NCBI RefSeq assembly: GCF_000761215.1
Contig: NZ_CP009439.1
Span: 1-64,000 of the forward strand
DNA from: Streptomyces glaucescens
GTDB lineage: Bacteria; Actinomycetota; Actinomycetes; Streptomycetales; Streptomycetaceae
DNA length: 64,000 bases
Direction: 5' to 3'
Part shown: in pieces, positions 50,064 through 60,150 of the stretch
How positions within the stretch are numbered: position 1 is the stretch's first letter
How the letters are laid out: the number at the start of each line of letters is the position of its first letter
Notes under the pieces: model-generated
What the model was told of the DNA's origin: nothing
Databases searched by the model: none
The model's input: only the letters and a program-made list of their open reading frames with translations
Made by a program: the position numbers and the translations under genes

Positions 50064-50861
50064 GCCACCAAGCAGTCACCCACCTCGCTGAGCTACACGC
50101 CCGACGGTCGGACGCTGCACATCTCGGACAGCGCCTATGTGGTGAGCTGGCGGACAGGCTCGCGCGCCTCACCATGGGGACGACCTTCCCTCAGCTTGTC
50201 ACGCGGGTGGCGTTCAGCAGGCAGACCGACCGCGGATCGCGCCCAGCCAGCCGCTGTCCCGGGTGGTCCGGAAGCGCGGCGACCCGGCCGGGGCGAGCGT
50301 GCAACTGTGGCCGGTAGGCAATCCCGGCCCCATGCCCAGCGGCGGGGCCCGGGACCTGCCTGGAAGCAACGTCGGTTCGGCAGTGGCATTCGATCCGACA
50401 GGACGGATCCTGGGCGCCGGTAGCCCGTCCGGCACGCTGACGCTGTAGCGGATCGGGGATGCCTACGAGGAGCACCGCCGATTGGGGCCTCCGGTCAAGG
50501 GCCACCCGTACGGCGATCTCCGCCACCACCTTCTCACCGAACGGCACCACGGCGGCCACCGGGACGACCCACGGCGCGATCGTGATCTGGGCGCCCGACG
50601 AAAACGGCCCGCAGAACCTCAGCGGCGCGGCAGCGGAGAGCCAATCGAGCCCCGTTCGCACAATGACGTTCTCCCCCGACCCCCGCACCCAGGTCACCGA
50701 CGGCGCGGACGGCGCGGTGTGGTTGTGGAACGTAGGGGCCATCGCGGACACGCGTGCCGAGCCGGCAGAAACTGGCGTGCGCCCTCGCCGGAGGCAGACT
50801 CGACAAGGTGGAGCGGGGATCCTTCGCGCCGTCGCTGCCGTACCGGAACACGTGTGCGTGA
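50064..50861 (+). pseudogene. WD40-repeat protein, degraded
   Basis: WD40 blades are visible in different frames: SLSYTPDGRTLHISDSAYVV, VAFDPTGRILGAGSPSGTL, ATTFSPNGTTAATGTTHGAI then VIW, and MTFSPDPRTQVTDGADGAVW then LWN. The end reads LACALAGGRLDKVERGSFAP then SLPYRNTCA, the usual C terminus of Streptomyces NTPase-WD40 proteins. Stops and frameshifts separate the blades, and the N-terminal NTPase part is missing. Confidence 0.8.
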
Positions 50862-51315
50862 GCCGGGAGCAGCCCAGCGAGAGGGCCACGGCCTGCGCCG
50901 GGGACGGCGCAATGATCGCAGCGGTCAAGCGTTCCGACGCCTGTCGTCGACCGGTAACGCTTCGCTCACGAATACGCGACGCCTGAGCATGCGGCGTCAC
51001 CAGTCCCGAGGCCGGATGCCGTCTCAGAACCCGGCAGCAGTCTGGGGGAGTCGGCGGGTGCGAAGCCAGTCACCGTGAGCAGCCCCACGCGCCCCCTTGG
51101 CCTTGCAGACGTCGGCGTGGGGGAGAGCCCGCTGACCGGCGGCCTGTTGAACACCGCTGCCGCTGACCGCCGTCGGAGGCGGCCAGCTCTCGCACCGCAC
51201 TGGCGGGCACCCGCCCCGTGCGGACCCCCGTACCCCGCGCACGCCTGACCAGCGCCGGTGACGCCTTGGCGGACGCAGGCAGCCAGCCACGATGCGGACG
51301 TCGACGGTCAGGTCG
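50862..51315. other. Region without a recognisable gene
   Basis: About 450 bp. Open frames on both strands are short and unrecognised. Probably decayed DNA between two pseudogenes. Confidence 0.4.
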
Positions 51316-51612
51316 TCACAGGCCCTCGGCGAGCAACGCCTTCACGTACTCCCGTGCGCGTCGATCGAGCGCCTCGTACTGTGCCTCCCGCTCGGCTCCT
51401 GCGACCGCTTCGCTGACCACGAGAATCCCCTTGGCGTCGATGCGCTGCAGGCGCTCTTCAGCGTCGGTGAGCAGGCCGACGGCGGAGTGGGAGAAGCCGC
51501 AGTAGTAAGCGAGGCCTTCGGAGTTGGCCGACCAGTTCCTACTGGCCGGACTTGGGGCCGGACTCACAGACAGCTCGATCGAGGACGATCGTCGCGCGGT
51601 CTTCGAGTTCAT
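51316..51612 (-). CDS. Small hypothetical protein
   Basis: 98 aa from ATG 51612. Contains NSEGLAYYCGFSHSAVGLLT and a helical end (YEALDRRAREYVKALLAEGL). It lies between decayed genes but is itself uninterrupted. No family recognised. Confidence 0.5.
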   Translation of the reverse strand: MNSKTARRSSSIELSVSPAPSPASRNWSANSEGLAYYCGFSHSAVGLLTDAEERLQRIDAKGILVVSEAVAGAEREAQYEALDRRAREYVKALLAEGL

Positions 51613-51629
51613 ACGGTTCCTCGGCCGAG

Positions 51630-51790
51630 GGTGTGGACGGCTGGGCCGGTGGACGCGGACCGGTTCCTCACGGACCTGCGCAGGATGAAGCAGCTGGGGC
51701 ACAGCACGGTCCAGCGAGGCGTGGACGCTCGCACAGTTCTTCGACTTCCTGATCGTCCGCTACCAGGGTGACGTTCACGCGCTGACCGGG
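51630..51790 (+). pseudogene. N-terminal fragment of a tyrosine recombinase
   Basis: Reading GPVDADRFLTDLRRMKQLGH then STVQ and, after a frameshift, TLAQFFDFLIVRYQGDVHAL recalls the SAM-like N-terminal domain of Streptomyces phage-type integrases. The catalytic domain is absent. Confidence 0.6.
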
Positions 51791-51996
51791 CTGGTGCTTG
51801 ATCCCGAGCCCAGGGCGTCCGTCAGCACTGCCCTGGCACCGATCGTCCCGAACCAGGCGTCCAATACCTCGACTTCGGTATAGAGGGTCCGGGGAGGAGC
51901 CCTTGATGCTGCGCGAAAGTGCGCGCTGTACCTGTGCAACCTCCATACCCATGGCGGATGTCTGTCTCAGCAAGCTGCGTCGTCCTGTGAGGCCAG

Positions 51997-52701
51997 ATGA
52001 CACACCCTCGTTCTCCCCGTCTTCGAATCCGCACCACGCCCCCGCGACCGCCTGTAAGACAGCCACACGCGACTCCTCCACAGGAACCTTCACCCCCAGA
52101 ACCACCCACAGGGCGTGTGACCAGATGGGCAAGGGCCAGCCTCGCGTGGTACCGGCGGGTTGACTGGGCACGACACACGATGGTCATTGCGGCACTTGTG
52201 GCAGCCGCTGGCCTAGGGATCCAGGCCGTCAGCAGCATAAAGAGCAACGCACTGGCCGACGACCAACTTTCCCAGTCCGAGAAGCAACAGCGGGAAAAAG
52301 AGCGATCTCAGATTGCTCTGATTAACTTCTGGGGCGAGGCTGGGCGCTGGCCAGTGGATGACCTCCTGGTGGTCGTCAATCGTTCGCTCGACCCAGCTCA
52401 CATATGGATCTACCTTGACTTCAACGGTCACCCGGACTCCGGCTACTACTCGCTTGGCGTGCTGCCGCCCTGCAAGCGCTTGGAGATGGACTTCCCGCAG
52501 AAGGGCGCCGCACCGTGGCCGATCAGGAAGCTGCTCGTTGTTGACTCAACCGGTCGAGCCTGGGTACGCACCCCTGGCGGTCGACTTAACGAGAGCACGG
52601 CTCCCACTACGGTGCCGGAGACAGTGACCGAAATGAGACCCTCTAGGGGACTCATTCCCACGCTAGTTGACCTCGATCAGTGTGCAAGCAGCAGCGGCTG
52701 A
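51997..52701 (+). CDS. Single-span membrane protein
   Basis: 234 aa. A Pro/Arg-rich cytoplasmic N terminus is followed by a membrane segment (HTMVIAALVAAAGLGIQAVS), a short coiled coil (LSQSEKQQREKERSQIALIN) and a beta-rich domain. Codon use is less GC-extreme in the second half. Hypothetical. Confidence 0.6.
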   Translation: MTHPRSPRLRIRTTPPRPPVRQPHATPPQEPSPPEPPTGRVTRWARASLAWYRRVDWARHTMVIAALVAAAGLGIQAVSSIKSNALADDQLSQSEKQQREKERSQIALINFWGEAGRWPVDDLLVVVNRSLDPAHIWIYLDFNGHPDSGYYSLGVLPPCKRLEMDFPQKGAAPWPIRKLLVVDSTGRAWVRTPGGRLNESTAPTTVPETVTEMRPSRGLIPTLVDLDQCASSSG

Positions 52702-52920
52702 AACCCTGTTGGACCGTGAGCCGCAGCCCGATGAGGCGCTAACCTCCTACCAGCGGCTTACACGCCGGGGGACTGCGCTCCTGCGAAGGACAGGCAGAGA
52801 GCAGCGTCACCGCCCGCTTCCGCAGGCGTCACCGGCGCTGCCGCGCCTTGGAAACACAGGAACAGGCGCCCGGCCGGTGCTGGCTTCACAGCTCCCAGTG
52901 GACCCCTCGACGCCGTCGGC

Positions 52921-53088
52921 CTACGTCCGCAGCGGCTCCCGTTCCTGGCCGGCGTCCACCTCGAGCGTGATGCTCACCCGGGCGCACTGCCGTGCGTACA
53001 CAAACGCCCGGAACTTGCGCAGCGCCACCTCACCGTCGGCCCAGCTCCCCTCGATTAACGGGCCGCCCGTGCGGAACGACATCCGCAC
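52921..53088 (-). CDS. Short conserved Streptomyces hypothetical, probably truncated
   Basis: 55 aa from GTG 53088: VRMSFRTGGPLIEGSWADGE, then AFVYA and ARVSITLEVDAGQ. The FRTGGPLIEGxW start resembles a family of short Streptomyces accessory proteins that are usually somewhat longer. An upstream extension to 53238 is low-complexity. Confidence 0.45.
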   Translation of the reverse strand: MRMSFRTGGPLIEGSWADGEVALRKFRAFVYARQCARVSITLEVDAGQEREPLRT

Positions 53089-53299
53089 GGGGATGTCCCC
53101 GCCGTCGGACGGCTCGGCGGGTGGGGTGCGCCGCCCGCGCGGTCGGCCCGTGCCCGCCGGGCGAAGAGGCGGCCTGAACCGAGCAGGCCCGCCCGCGCCA
53201 TGGGTGCGGGTTCTCATGAGCAAGCTTGAGCGTGACAAGGCGTTCAGCAGGGGCCGGGCCTTCGGCGACGATGCTCGTCGGGTCCTCCAATGAGCAGTC

Positions 53300-54127
53300 C
53301 TAGATCCGCCGGTGTCCGGGGTCGCCCGCCGCCGGGCCGCCCTCCAGTACCGGGCGCTGGCACAGTCGTACGGCGTTCAGTATGTGCTCGCCCAGAGGGT
53401 CCGATTGCAGGTGGGGAAGGGCGTCGATCCGTAGGCGGTGCCCGTCACGGGTGATCACGTGGTAGGCGACCACCCTGCCGCCGAAGAGATTGGCTCCGTG
53501 GGCCTGTCGTGAGAGCACAAGGCGGTCGACGTCGTCCCAGGTCACGGCGCGAGGGCGGCCGTAGAAGGTGTACACGAACCCGCCCGCGTACAGATGCGTG
53601 CGAACGAATCCCTTAGGCATTCTCCACAACAGGACCGGAAGCGCGATGATCACCAGAACGAGTACCGCGAGCAGACACAGCACCACGGTGCTCACCAACT
53701 TCTGAAGGCCGGGGATGTCGGTCCCCGTCTTGCTGAAGACCCAGTTCACGCCCCACAAGGCTCCCACGATCACCGTACCGATGGCCACCGTACCGGCCAC
53801 GATCTCCAGCGGGCTGGTGTTCTTGCGGGTGAAGACGTGATCGCCCAGTGAACGCTCGGCCGCCAGGCGGGTGACGCGTGCCGACGGGGCGTATCCCTTC
53901 ATCTCCACAGCATTGGGGAACCGCTTGATGACGGCGACGCCCAGGACCGAGGCGGCAAGGCCCGCGAGGAGGACGGTGACGGCGGACGCGGCCGGGGTGT
54001 CGCCGAAGATCAGCACTCCCAGGCCGTACAGCATCGTCGCCAAGCCGCCGAAAACCACCAGCAACATCAGGCAGCCCAAGTTCAACAGGGGACCGGGCTC
54101 GGAGTGTTGCTGCGGTTCTTCTGTCAT
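53300..54127 (-). CDS. Four-span membrane protein with PH-like C-terminus
   Basis: 275 aa. Two membrane segments lie near residues 18-70 (LNLGCLMLLVVFGGLATMLY) and two near 105-170 (IVAGTVAIGTVIVGALWGVN; VVLCLLAVLVLVIIALPVLL). A C-terminal soluble beta domain (VYTFYGRPRAVTWDDVDRLV, TRDGHRLRIDALPHL) resembles bacterial PH domains that follow membrane spans. Hypothetical. Confidence 0.65.
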   Translation of the reverse strand: MTEEPQQHSEPGPLLNLGCLMLLVVFGGLATMLYGLGVLIFGDTPAASAVTVLLAGLAASVLGVAVIKRFPNAVEMKGYAPSARVTRLAAERSLGDHVFTRKNTSPLEIVAGTVAIGTVIVGALWGVNWVFSKTGTDIPGLQKLVSTVVLCLLAVLVLVIIALPVLLWRMPKGFVRTHLYAGGFVYTFYGRPRAVTWDDVDRLVLSRQAHGANLFGGRVVAYHVITRDGHRLRIDALPHLQSDPLGEHILNAVRLCQRPVLEGGPAAGDPGHRRI

Positions 54128-54164
54128 GGCGTCCCCCAGGAACTCGTGGTTGGCGACGCCGAAT

Positions 54165-54686
54165 CTAGCCGTTCCGAAGGAGGCTCCCCACTTCAGCCCT
54201 GTCTCCGAACCATCCGCCTTGTCTTTGCTCGTGCTGATTGCGAATGGCGTCCCTGAGGGGCGTGTCCTTGATGTAGTCCTCGTTTACGGCGACGACGGAC
54301 ACGAGCGGGGAGGGGATGTTGGGGTCCGTGGGGTGTCGACCCGCGTCGCGGGTGAGGGAGCCGAACACAATGCCGCGTCTGGCAGGGTCAGCCGGTAGCA
54401 ACGAGATCGGCCACCTGTGCTGCGACCGGGCCCTTCGTTGCTCGGTGAAGCTCTCGGGGCCGGCAGCCCTGAGCTCCAGAACCACCGAGGAGACCACGCC
54501 GCCGGTGAGTAGCGGGTGAAGCTGGCCGTCTTCCAGGGCCACGGCAAGCCTGCTGCACGCAGCTCCTTGAAGCCGCGGTTCACGGTCGGCTTGTGTCTCC
54601 GGGTCGCTGAGGTACGGCAGCCGGTCCAGGACGCGGCGGCCAACGGTGGAGAACGTCGACCACAGCCAAGAGACGCAGCACGTCAC
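54165..54686 (-). CDS. Hypothetical protein
   Basis: 173 aa with plausible codon bias and no internal stop. Contains SSVVLELRAAGPESFTEQRR, PISLLPADPARRGIVFGSLT and SVVAVNEDYIKDTPLRDAIR. No family recognised. The upstream 200 bp leads into the iteron field of the second replication module. Confidence 0.45.
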   Translation of the reverse strand: MTCCVSWLWSTFSTVGRRVLDRLPYLSDPETQADREPRLQGAACSRLAVALEDGQLHPLLTGGVVSSVVLELRAAGPESFTEQRRARSQHRWPISLLPADPARRGIVFGSLTRDAGRHPTDPNIPSPLVSVVAVNEDYIKDTPLRDAIRNQHEQRQGGWFGDRAEVGSLLRNG

Positions 54687-54889
54687 GGGAAATCGTGAGG
54701 GTTGCTGTCACCGGCACCTTCGTCTTCCCGCGGACGGACGCGAGGCGAGAGCGGCGCTGGTGTTCTTGGGTCTCTGGTGCGCTGCTGAGGGGAGCACAGC
54801 AGCCAGCCGCAATCGAGGAGAAGGCTTCCTGCGGCGGGAGCCGGGGTCCGTCCTGTGTGGCGCTGGGAGGGCAAGGGCATGTCCGAGTC

Positions 54890-55437
54890 TCGGTCGCTTC
54901 GGTCGCTTCAGTCGTGGCTGGGTCTGCGTGTAGCGACTGAACGGCAGCGACCCAGTGTTTCTTCGGTCGCTGGCCGAGAAGTGGATAAAACCGCAGGTCA
55001 AGCAGGGTCCTGACGGTAGGCAGCGACTGAAGCGACCAAACTTCCAGATATATGAAGACATTCAAGTGTGCGCGTGTGCGTCATATATAGAGAACTTCAG
55101 TCGCTTCAGTCGCTGTTCGGGTAGCGCTATGACCCTGACCTGGGGTTTTCCAGTCGAGAGAGTGCAGCGACTGAAGCGGTCCGGTCGCTGCACTGCCAGT
55201 TCAGTCGCTCTGAGGCCATCGCTCTGCGCCCTTTTTGGCCTCATCGTCGATACAGCGTCACGCCAGTTCCGCATGTGCTCCACACCGACCCAGCTCGCAT
55301 TCGCTAGTCTGTGTCCGTCGTTCAGTCGCTTCGGTCGCTGGTAAGGGGGTGCAGATGCCTGCTGAGCTGCAGTTTTCTGCCAGCGACTCAGGGACGCCCA
55401 GCCCTGAGTCCTCAGTCGCTGGCAGCATGCTGGCCAC
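54890..55437. repeat. Iteron field (CAGTCGCT) before the Prim-Pol gene
   Basis: The octamer cAGTCGCT or its complement AGCGACTG occurs more than a dozen times, often in tandem: 54891-54914, 54931-54950, 54961-54971, 55021-55037, 55095-55115, 55165-55190, 55201-55210, 55321-55341, 55381-55390 and 55423-55434. Between 55060 and 55100 the DNA is unusually AT-rich (ATATATGAAGACATT, TCATATATAGAGAACTT), which suits a melting region. A replication origin served by the next two genes is the simplest reading. Confidence 0.7.
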
Positions 55438-56467
55438 CGCCAGCTGGTGCGCCCGACGAGGCTGGCCCGTCCACCCTCTGGCCCCCGGTCTGAAGACCCC
55501 GGCGGCGAACTGCAGCGCCTGCCGCACAAACCCACACGCCCCTGCCGACTGCCCATGCATCCCGGCCGGACGGTGGTGCCACGGTTTCTACGCCGCCACC
55601 CTCAACCAGGACCGCATCCAGCGCTGGTGGAGCACCCGACCGGACTTCGGCATCGGAGTCGCCTGCGGCCCCGCAGGCCTGATTGTTATCGACATCGACG
55701 CACATCCCGCCGAGCCGCCGACCCGCAACCGGATCCTCCCGGGCATCCCGATCAGCGACAGCGTCGACCTCACCGGCCTCGCCAACGGCTTCCACACCAT
55801 CGCCGTCCTGGCTGCACTGCGCGGCCAGCCCAGCCCCGCCGACGACGAAACCACCCTGCGCGTGCGCACCCCATCCGGCGGTCTTCACGTCTGGTACCGG
55901 GCCGGCGAACGCCGCTGGCTCTCCTCCGTCGGCTCCAGCCCCGCCCGAGCTCTCGCCTGGCAGGTCGACATCCGCGCCTACGGCAGCTACATCATCGCGC
56001 CCGGCACCACCACGAGCCGCGGCTCGTACGCACCCATCGGCACCACCCGCGAACCTGCAGCCTTGCCCCTGTGGCTGGCCCAAGAACTCGAGCGAACCGG
56101 ACACCTGCCCGCCCCCAGCATTCCGGCACCACGCCCCGTACCCCCACGCGCCCACCAGGCCGTCCTCGCCGCAGGCGGCGGCCGCGACCACGCCCAGCGC
56201 ACCCTGGCGACGATCCTTGCCCCGGTCGAGGCCTGCGGCCAAGTCGCCGAGGGCGCCGGGTTCTCCGACACCCTGAACCGCGCCGCCTACACCATCGGCG
56301 GCCTCATCGCCGCAGGCCGCCTCCACCAGGCGGACGCCGAGCAGGCCCTCCACGAGGCCGCTCTCGCCGCCCGTCCCGGCCAGGAGCGCCGCATCGAGCA
56401 GATCATCCGCAGCGGCCTTGCCGCCGGCCTCAAGAGGCCCCTGCACACCAGCGGGAGGCGTCCGTGA
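55355..56467 (+). CDS. Bifunctional primase-polymerase (Prim-Pol)
   Basis: 370 aa from ATG 55355 with AAGGGGG upstream; earlier in-frame sequence overlaps the iterons. Prim-Pol motifs: WCARRGWPVHPLAPGLKTPA near residue 32, FGIGVACGPAGLIVIDIDAH with the metal-binding DxD near 113, and TPSGGLHVWYR with the catalytic His. A Cys-rich patch (CSACRTNPHAPADCPC) lies near residue 55. It is coupled (GTGA) to a D5-type helicase, the standard pair of plasmid and integrative-element replication. Confidence 0.88.
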   Translation: MPAELQFSASDSGTPSPESSVAGSMLATASWCARRGWPVHPLAPGLKTPAANCSACRTNPHAPADCPCIPAGRWCHGFYAATLNQDRIQRWWSTRPDFGIGVACGPAGLIVIDIDAHPAEPPTRNRILPGIPISDSVDLTGLANGFHTIAVLAALRGQPSPADDETTLRVRTPSGGLHVWYRAGERRWLSSVGSSPARALAWQVDIRAYGSYIIAPGTTTSRGSYAPIGTTREPAALPLWLAQELERTGHLPAPSIPAPRPVPPRAHQAVLAAGGGRDHAQRTLATILAPVEACGQVAEGAGFSDTLNRAAYTIGGLIAAGRLHQADAEQALHEAALAARPGQERRIEQIIRSGLAAGLKRPLHTSGRRP

Positions 56468-57984
56468 CCTCTCCGGGACCCGAGACCCTCTTCGAATTCG
56501 ACCCCGAAGCCGTCGCCGCACAGATCCGGGCACAAGGCACCGCCGCCGTCCCCGCCCAGACCGACGGCGAACGCACCCCTGCCGGCGAGGCGACCACGCA
56601 CGGCTTGCTGCCCGACACCCTCTCCGACCGCGGCAACGCCAAGCTGTTCGTCAAGCTGTACGCCAACGACTACCGGCACGTACCCAACATCGGCTGGTAC
56701 CGATGGGACACCACCCGCTGGCAGATCGACGAAGACGACACCGTTCTGTGGGCGGCCGGAGACCTCGCCGAAAACCTCGCCACCCACGACCCCCGCGGCA
56801 TCTTCACCACCACCGCCCTGCAAAAGCACCGCCGCCGAGCCCTGTCCACCACCGGCATCAACGCCATGCTCACCCAAGCCAAGTCCGCACCCGGCATGGT
56901 CCTCAACGCCGCCCGGCTCGACGCCGACCCCTACGCCCTGTGCACCCCGGCCGGCATCGTCGACCTGCGCACCGGACTGGTGAAGACCCCCGACCCGAAC
57001 AAGGACTTCCACTCGCGCTCCACCACCGTCGGCCCCCAGCCGGTACCCACCCCCCGCTGGGAGCGGTTCCTGGCCGACACCTTCGGCGACGACGCCGAAG
57101 GACAGGAGATGATCTCCTACCTGCAACTGCTGCTCGGCTACTCGGTCACCGGGGACGTCGGCGGCCAAGTCCTGCCCTTCCTCTTCGGAGCCGGCAAGAA
57201 CGGCAAGAGCGTCCTGCTGGACGTGCTCATGAAACTGCTCGGAGACTACGCCGACGCCGCCCCGCCCGGATTCCTCATGGCACGCCCCTACGAAGGCCAC
57301 CCCACCGACCTCGCCGAACTCCACGGCCGACGCGTCATCGTCTGCTCCGAGGTCAAGCCCGGCGACAAATTCGACGAAGCCCGGGTCAAGCTCCTGACCG
57401 GCGGCGACCGAATCAAAGCCCGCCGCATGCGGCAGGACTTCTTCAGCTTCGAACCCACCCACAAACTCTGGCTCCTCGGCAACCACCGCCCCGAAGTCGG
57501 AACCGGCGGCTTCGCGTTCTGGCGCCGCATGCGCCTCATCCCCTTCGAACGCGTCGTACCCGACCACCGCAAGATCGACAACCTGGCCGACATCCTCGTC
57601 ATGGAGGAAGGCCCCGGCATCCTGAACTGGCTGATCGACGGCGCCCGCCGCTACCTCGCCGGCGAACGCGACCTCACCGGCCCAGAACGCGTCCGCATCG
57701 CCACCACCGCCTACGCCGAAACCGAAGACCACACCGGCCGCTTTTACGAAGAATGCTGCACCCTCGGCCCCGACCTGCGCGCCGAGCAGACCGCCCTCTA
57801 CGCCGCCTACAAAGCCTGGTGCCACAATGAAGGAGCGCCGGCCATGTCGTCCCGGGCATTCGCCGCCCGCACGCGAGAACTGGTCGGACTGGCCTCACCC
57901 AAAGAAATGATCCTGTCCAACCAGCGCAAGCACTACCCGGGCATCGGACTGCTCACCGACGACGAGAGGGACACCACCACATGA
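56464..57984 (+). CDS. D5/P4-type replication helicase
   Basis: 506 aa from GTG 56464. The D5 N domain precedes an SF3 ATPase with Walker A GAGKNGKSVLLDVLMKLLGD near residue 245, Walker B GRRVIVCSEVKPGD, and sensor LWLLGNHRPEVG with the Arg finger region FWRRMRLIPFE. The C-terminal winged region is typical of phage P4 alpha-like proteins. It unwinds DNA at the origin for the Prim-Pol encoded just upstream. Confidence 0.9.
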   Translation: MTSPGPETLFEFDPEAVAAQIRAQGTAAVPAQTDGERTPAGEATTHGLLPDTLSDRGNAKLFVKLYANDYRHVPNIGWYRWDTTRWQIDEDDTVLWAAGDLAENLATHDPRGIFTTTALQKHRRRALSTTGINAMLTQAKSAPGMVLNAARLDADPYALCTPAGIVDLRTGLVKTPDPNKDFHSRSTTVGPQPVPTPRWERFLADTFGDDAEGQEMISYLQLLLGYSVTGDVGGQVLPFLFGAGKNGKSVLLDVLMKLLGDYADAAPPGFLMARPYEGHPTDLAELHGRRVIVCSEVKPGDKFDEARVKLLTGGDRIKARRMRQDFFSFEPTHKLWLLGNHRPEVGTGGFAFWRRMRLIPFERVVPDHRKIDNLADILVMEEGPGILNWLIDGARRYLAGERDLTGPERVRIATTAYAETEDHTGRFYEECCTLGPDLRAEQTALYAAYKAWCHNEGAPAMSSRAFAARTRELVGLASPKEMILSNQRKHYPGIGLLTDDERDTTT

Positions 57985-58382
57985 GTTCCCTGATCACCGC
58001 CGACGAGATCAGCCACGAAACCGAAATCGTCTGGCTGGAGAACATCGACACCCTCGACTACGTCCGCCAGAGCCTAGACCGCCTGCCCACCCGCAAAGGC
58101 AAACCCGCCTACCACCGCGACGGCCGCATGGTCGGCTACGCCATCCTCGGCCCCACCGCCAAGCCCTCCCGCGCCTCCGGCACCTTCCGCCGCCGCGTCT
58201 TCTGGCTCCTGCCCCACGACCGCGACAGCGAGCCCGACGGCCTGTACGCCAAGAGCGCGCCCGCAGAGGCCATCGACCCCCGCACCCTTGAGCCGCGGGT
58301 GAAGGGCTACAAGACCGAACGCTCCGAAGGCGGCCCGCCGTCCAAAGCAATGCAAGAACTCGGCATAACGCTGCCGCTGTGA
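57981..58382 (+). CDS. Hypothetical protein coupled to the replication helicase
   Basis: 133 aa, its ATG overlapping the helicase stop. Contains ETEIVWLENIDTLDYVRQSL and FRRRVFWLLPHD. Soluble and unrecognised; operon position suggests an accessory replication role. Confidence 0.6.
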   Translation: MSSLITADEISHETEIVWLENIDTLDYVRQSLDRLPTRKGKPAYHRDGRMVGYAILGPTAKPSRASGTFRRRVFWLLPHDRDSEPDGLYAKSAPAEAIDPRTLEPRVKGYKTERSEGGPPSKAMQELGITLPL

Positions 58383-59052
58383 GAACAGCCCTGCGGCCGG
58401 TCTCGCCCAGACCGAGCACAGCTGTTACCGACGGCTGATTGCACCAGTCCACCAAAACTCTCTGATCCTCGCGCGGACCTATCCCTCACCTTCTCCGACG
58501 TGCTGAGGTGCGGGCGCGCCGAGAGGCACATAGCGTGCGAGCTGTCCAGCCTTGACAGGACGGCTGGCATGACGGTCCCGCGTTACGTTCGCACGCCACG
58601 CGGGACCGTCCACGTCGGACGGCCGGCACTGCCTCGCCGCCGCGACGCCGATCCCATCGATGTCCTCCTCGAGCGCGAGCGCCGCGGCACGCGCGGCCGG
58701 GCTTCGTCGCTGCTGTTGTAGACGTCGCCCCGGCGGCGGTGCTGGCCGCTCCCGCCAAGACCTGACGGGAGCGGGGACCGGCACATGAACCGGATACGCG
58801 GCCTGCTCACCCAGGGCGGGTCCCGGCTCCCGCCCGACCCAGGGTGAAGACCGAGCCCTCGGCCAGGCCCGCACCGGAGGAGAACAGGATGTGCCCCCTG
58901 CCGGAAGGCGCGAGCCCCCCGAGGCCAGCCGCTGGCGGTGGCGTCCTTGGAGCAAAGGCAGAACCATGTAAGCGCTCCTGCAGCCCCAGGCCCCGCGCCG
59001 GATTGTCCCGTTTCGCCGCGGGCGCCAGCCCGCGGGCTCTACGGTGCACCGG
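58383..59052. other. Region with at most one very small ORF
   Basis: About 670 bp. A 50-codon frame from ATG 58569 to 58721 (MTVPRYVRTPRGTVHVGRPA, IDVLLERERRGTRG) is possible but has a weak ribosome binding site. Nothing else is recognisable. Confidence 0.35.
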
Positions 59053-60026
59053 TGGACACCAAGCCGCCGGAACGCGGGGACGAACGACCCCAGACGCAGA
59101 CGCCGGAGGTCGACGAGGCCTTAGCCGCGGCGCTGACCGCGCAGGGCGAGCCGGGGGTGCGGGCCCTGGGCCTGCTGCCGGACGCGCGCCGCATCCTGGT
59201 CGGTACCTTCCCGGAGCGGCCCGGAGAGGTCGCGGAGTCATGTCTGCCGGGCGCCCCGGCCGCGCCGGCGGGCCTGAAGTCCGCAGCCCTCGGCCTGCTC
59301 GACGCCGTGGACGCCGCCCGCGCCCCGCGCGGCGCCACCAGCGGCCCTCAGGCCGGCCGGGACGACGCCATGCCGGACGTGAGAACACCGGCTTCCACCA
59401 CCGCCGCCGACGCCGCGGGTGTTGAGGCGTGGGAGCGGGTGAGCGCGGCGGCCGGCGTGCTGCGCGGACAGCTGGCCGACCGGGCGGCTACCACCGCGGC
59501 CGGGCCGCAGGGATCGCCGAGCGGCTGATGGGAGCGAAACTCGGAGCCGCCCAGGAAGAAGCCCTGGGCGTGTGGAGCGAGGTGTACAGCGCGACATCGG
59601 GCACCCTGCACGGCGCCCCGGCCAAGGCCTGCCACGCGGCCCGTCTGTACACCGAGGTCCTCGCTGCCGCCCGAGAGCTACTGGTGCCGCTACCCGACCG
59701 CGCCCCACGAGTCCTCGAACTCACCGCCCTCACCCGGCCGGGGCCGGAACACGCACTGGAGCTGGCCCGGTGGGCGAACCCGCGCCACCGCCTTCTTCTT
59801 CCGCTCCCGCCCCGTCCCCACCTGGCTTGCGCTCCCGCCGGAGCACGCACCGCAGCTGCTGCTGCCCGACGGCTCGGCCGGTGGAGTGTGGCTGGCCGTC
59901 ACCGTAACTGACCCGCCCACCGCGGCGCATGGCTCGCCGAGCACGCCGAGGCCGCAGGCTGGCCGGCACAGGACGTGGTGCTACGCAGGAACCAGTTGCC
60001 ACCAGGCTTCGGCCTGTCAGGGGTGG
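59053..60026 (+). pseudogene. Fragments of a Streptomyces accessory protein, frameshifted
   Basis: The first frame (59053-59528) gives EALAAALTAQGEPGVRALGL. A frameshift near 59500 leads to SEVYSATSGTLHGAPAKA and LYTEVLAAARELLVPLPDRA, and a second near 59770 to TAFFFRSRPVPTWLALPPEH then LLLPDGSAGGVW. This is recognisable as the conserved middle of a large unnamed Streptomyces protein family; here only broken pieces remain. Confidence 0.6.
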
Positions 60027-60035
60027 GGTAACTGC

Positions 60036-60150
60036 CTTCCGGCGGTTCACCGAGTTGGAGCGAGGCCAGGGTGTGGGCCAAGCACGCCCGCCTGGTCCTG
60101 GACGAACCCGGTTCCCGAGGTGAGCTGGACTGGTCGCGGTGCGCGATCTG
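60036..60150 (+). pseudogene. IS5-type transposase fragment (1)
   Basis: FRRFTELER then, after a shift, RVWAKHARLVLDEPGSRGEL and DWSRCAI, a piece from the N-terminal third of IS5-group transposases of Streptomyces. Confidence 0.6.

Noticed and set aside
55447..57984. A single 845-codon frame spanning Prim-Pol and helicase
   Set aside because: The first third is a shadow frame of Prim-Pol; the helicase begins at GTG 56464 where the two genes overlap.
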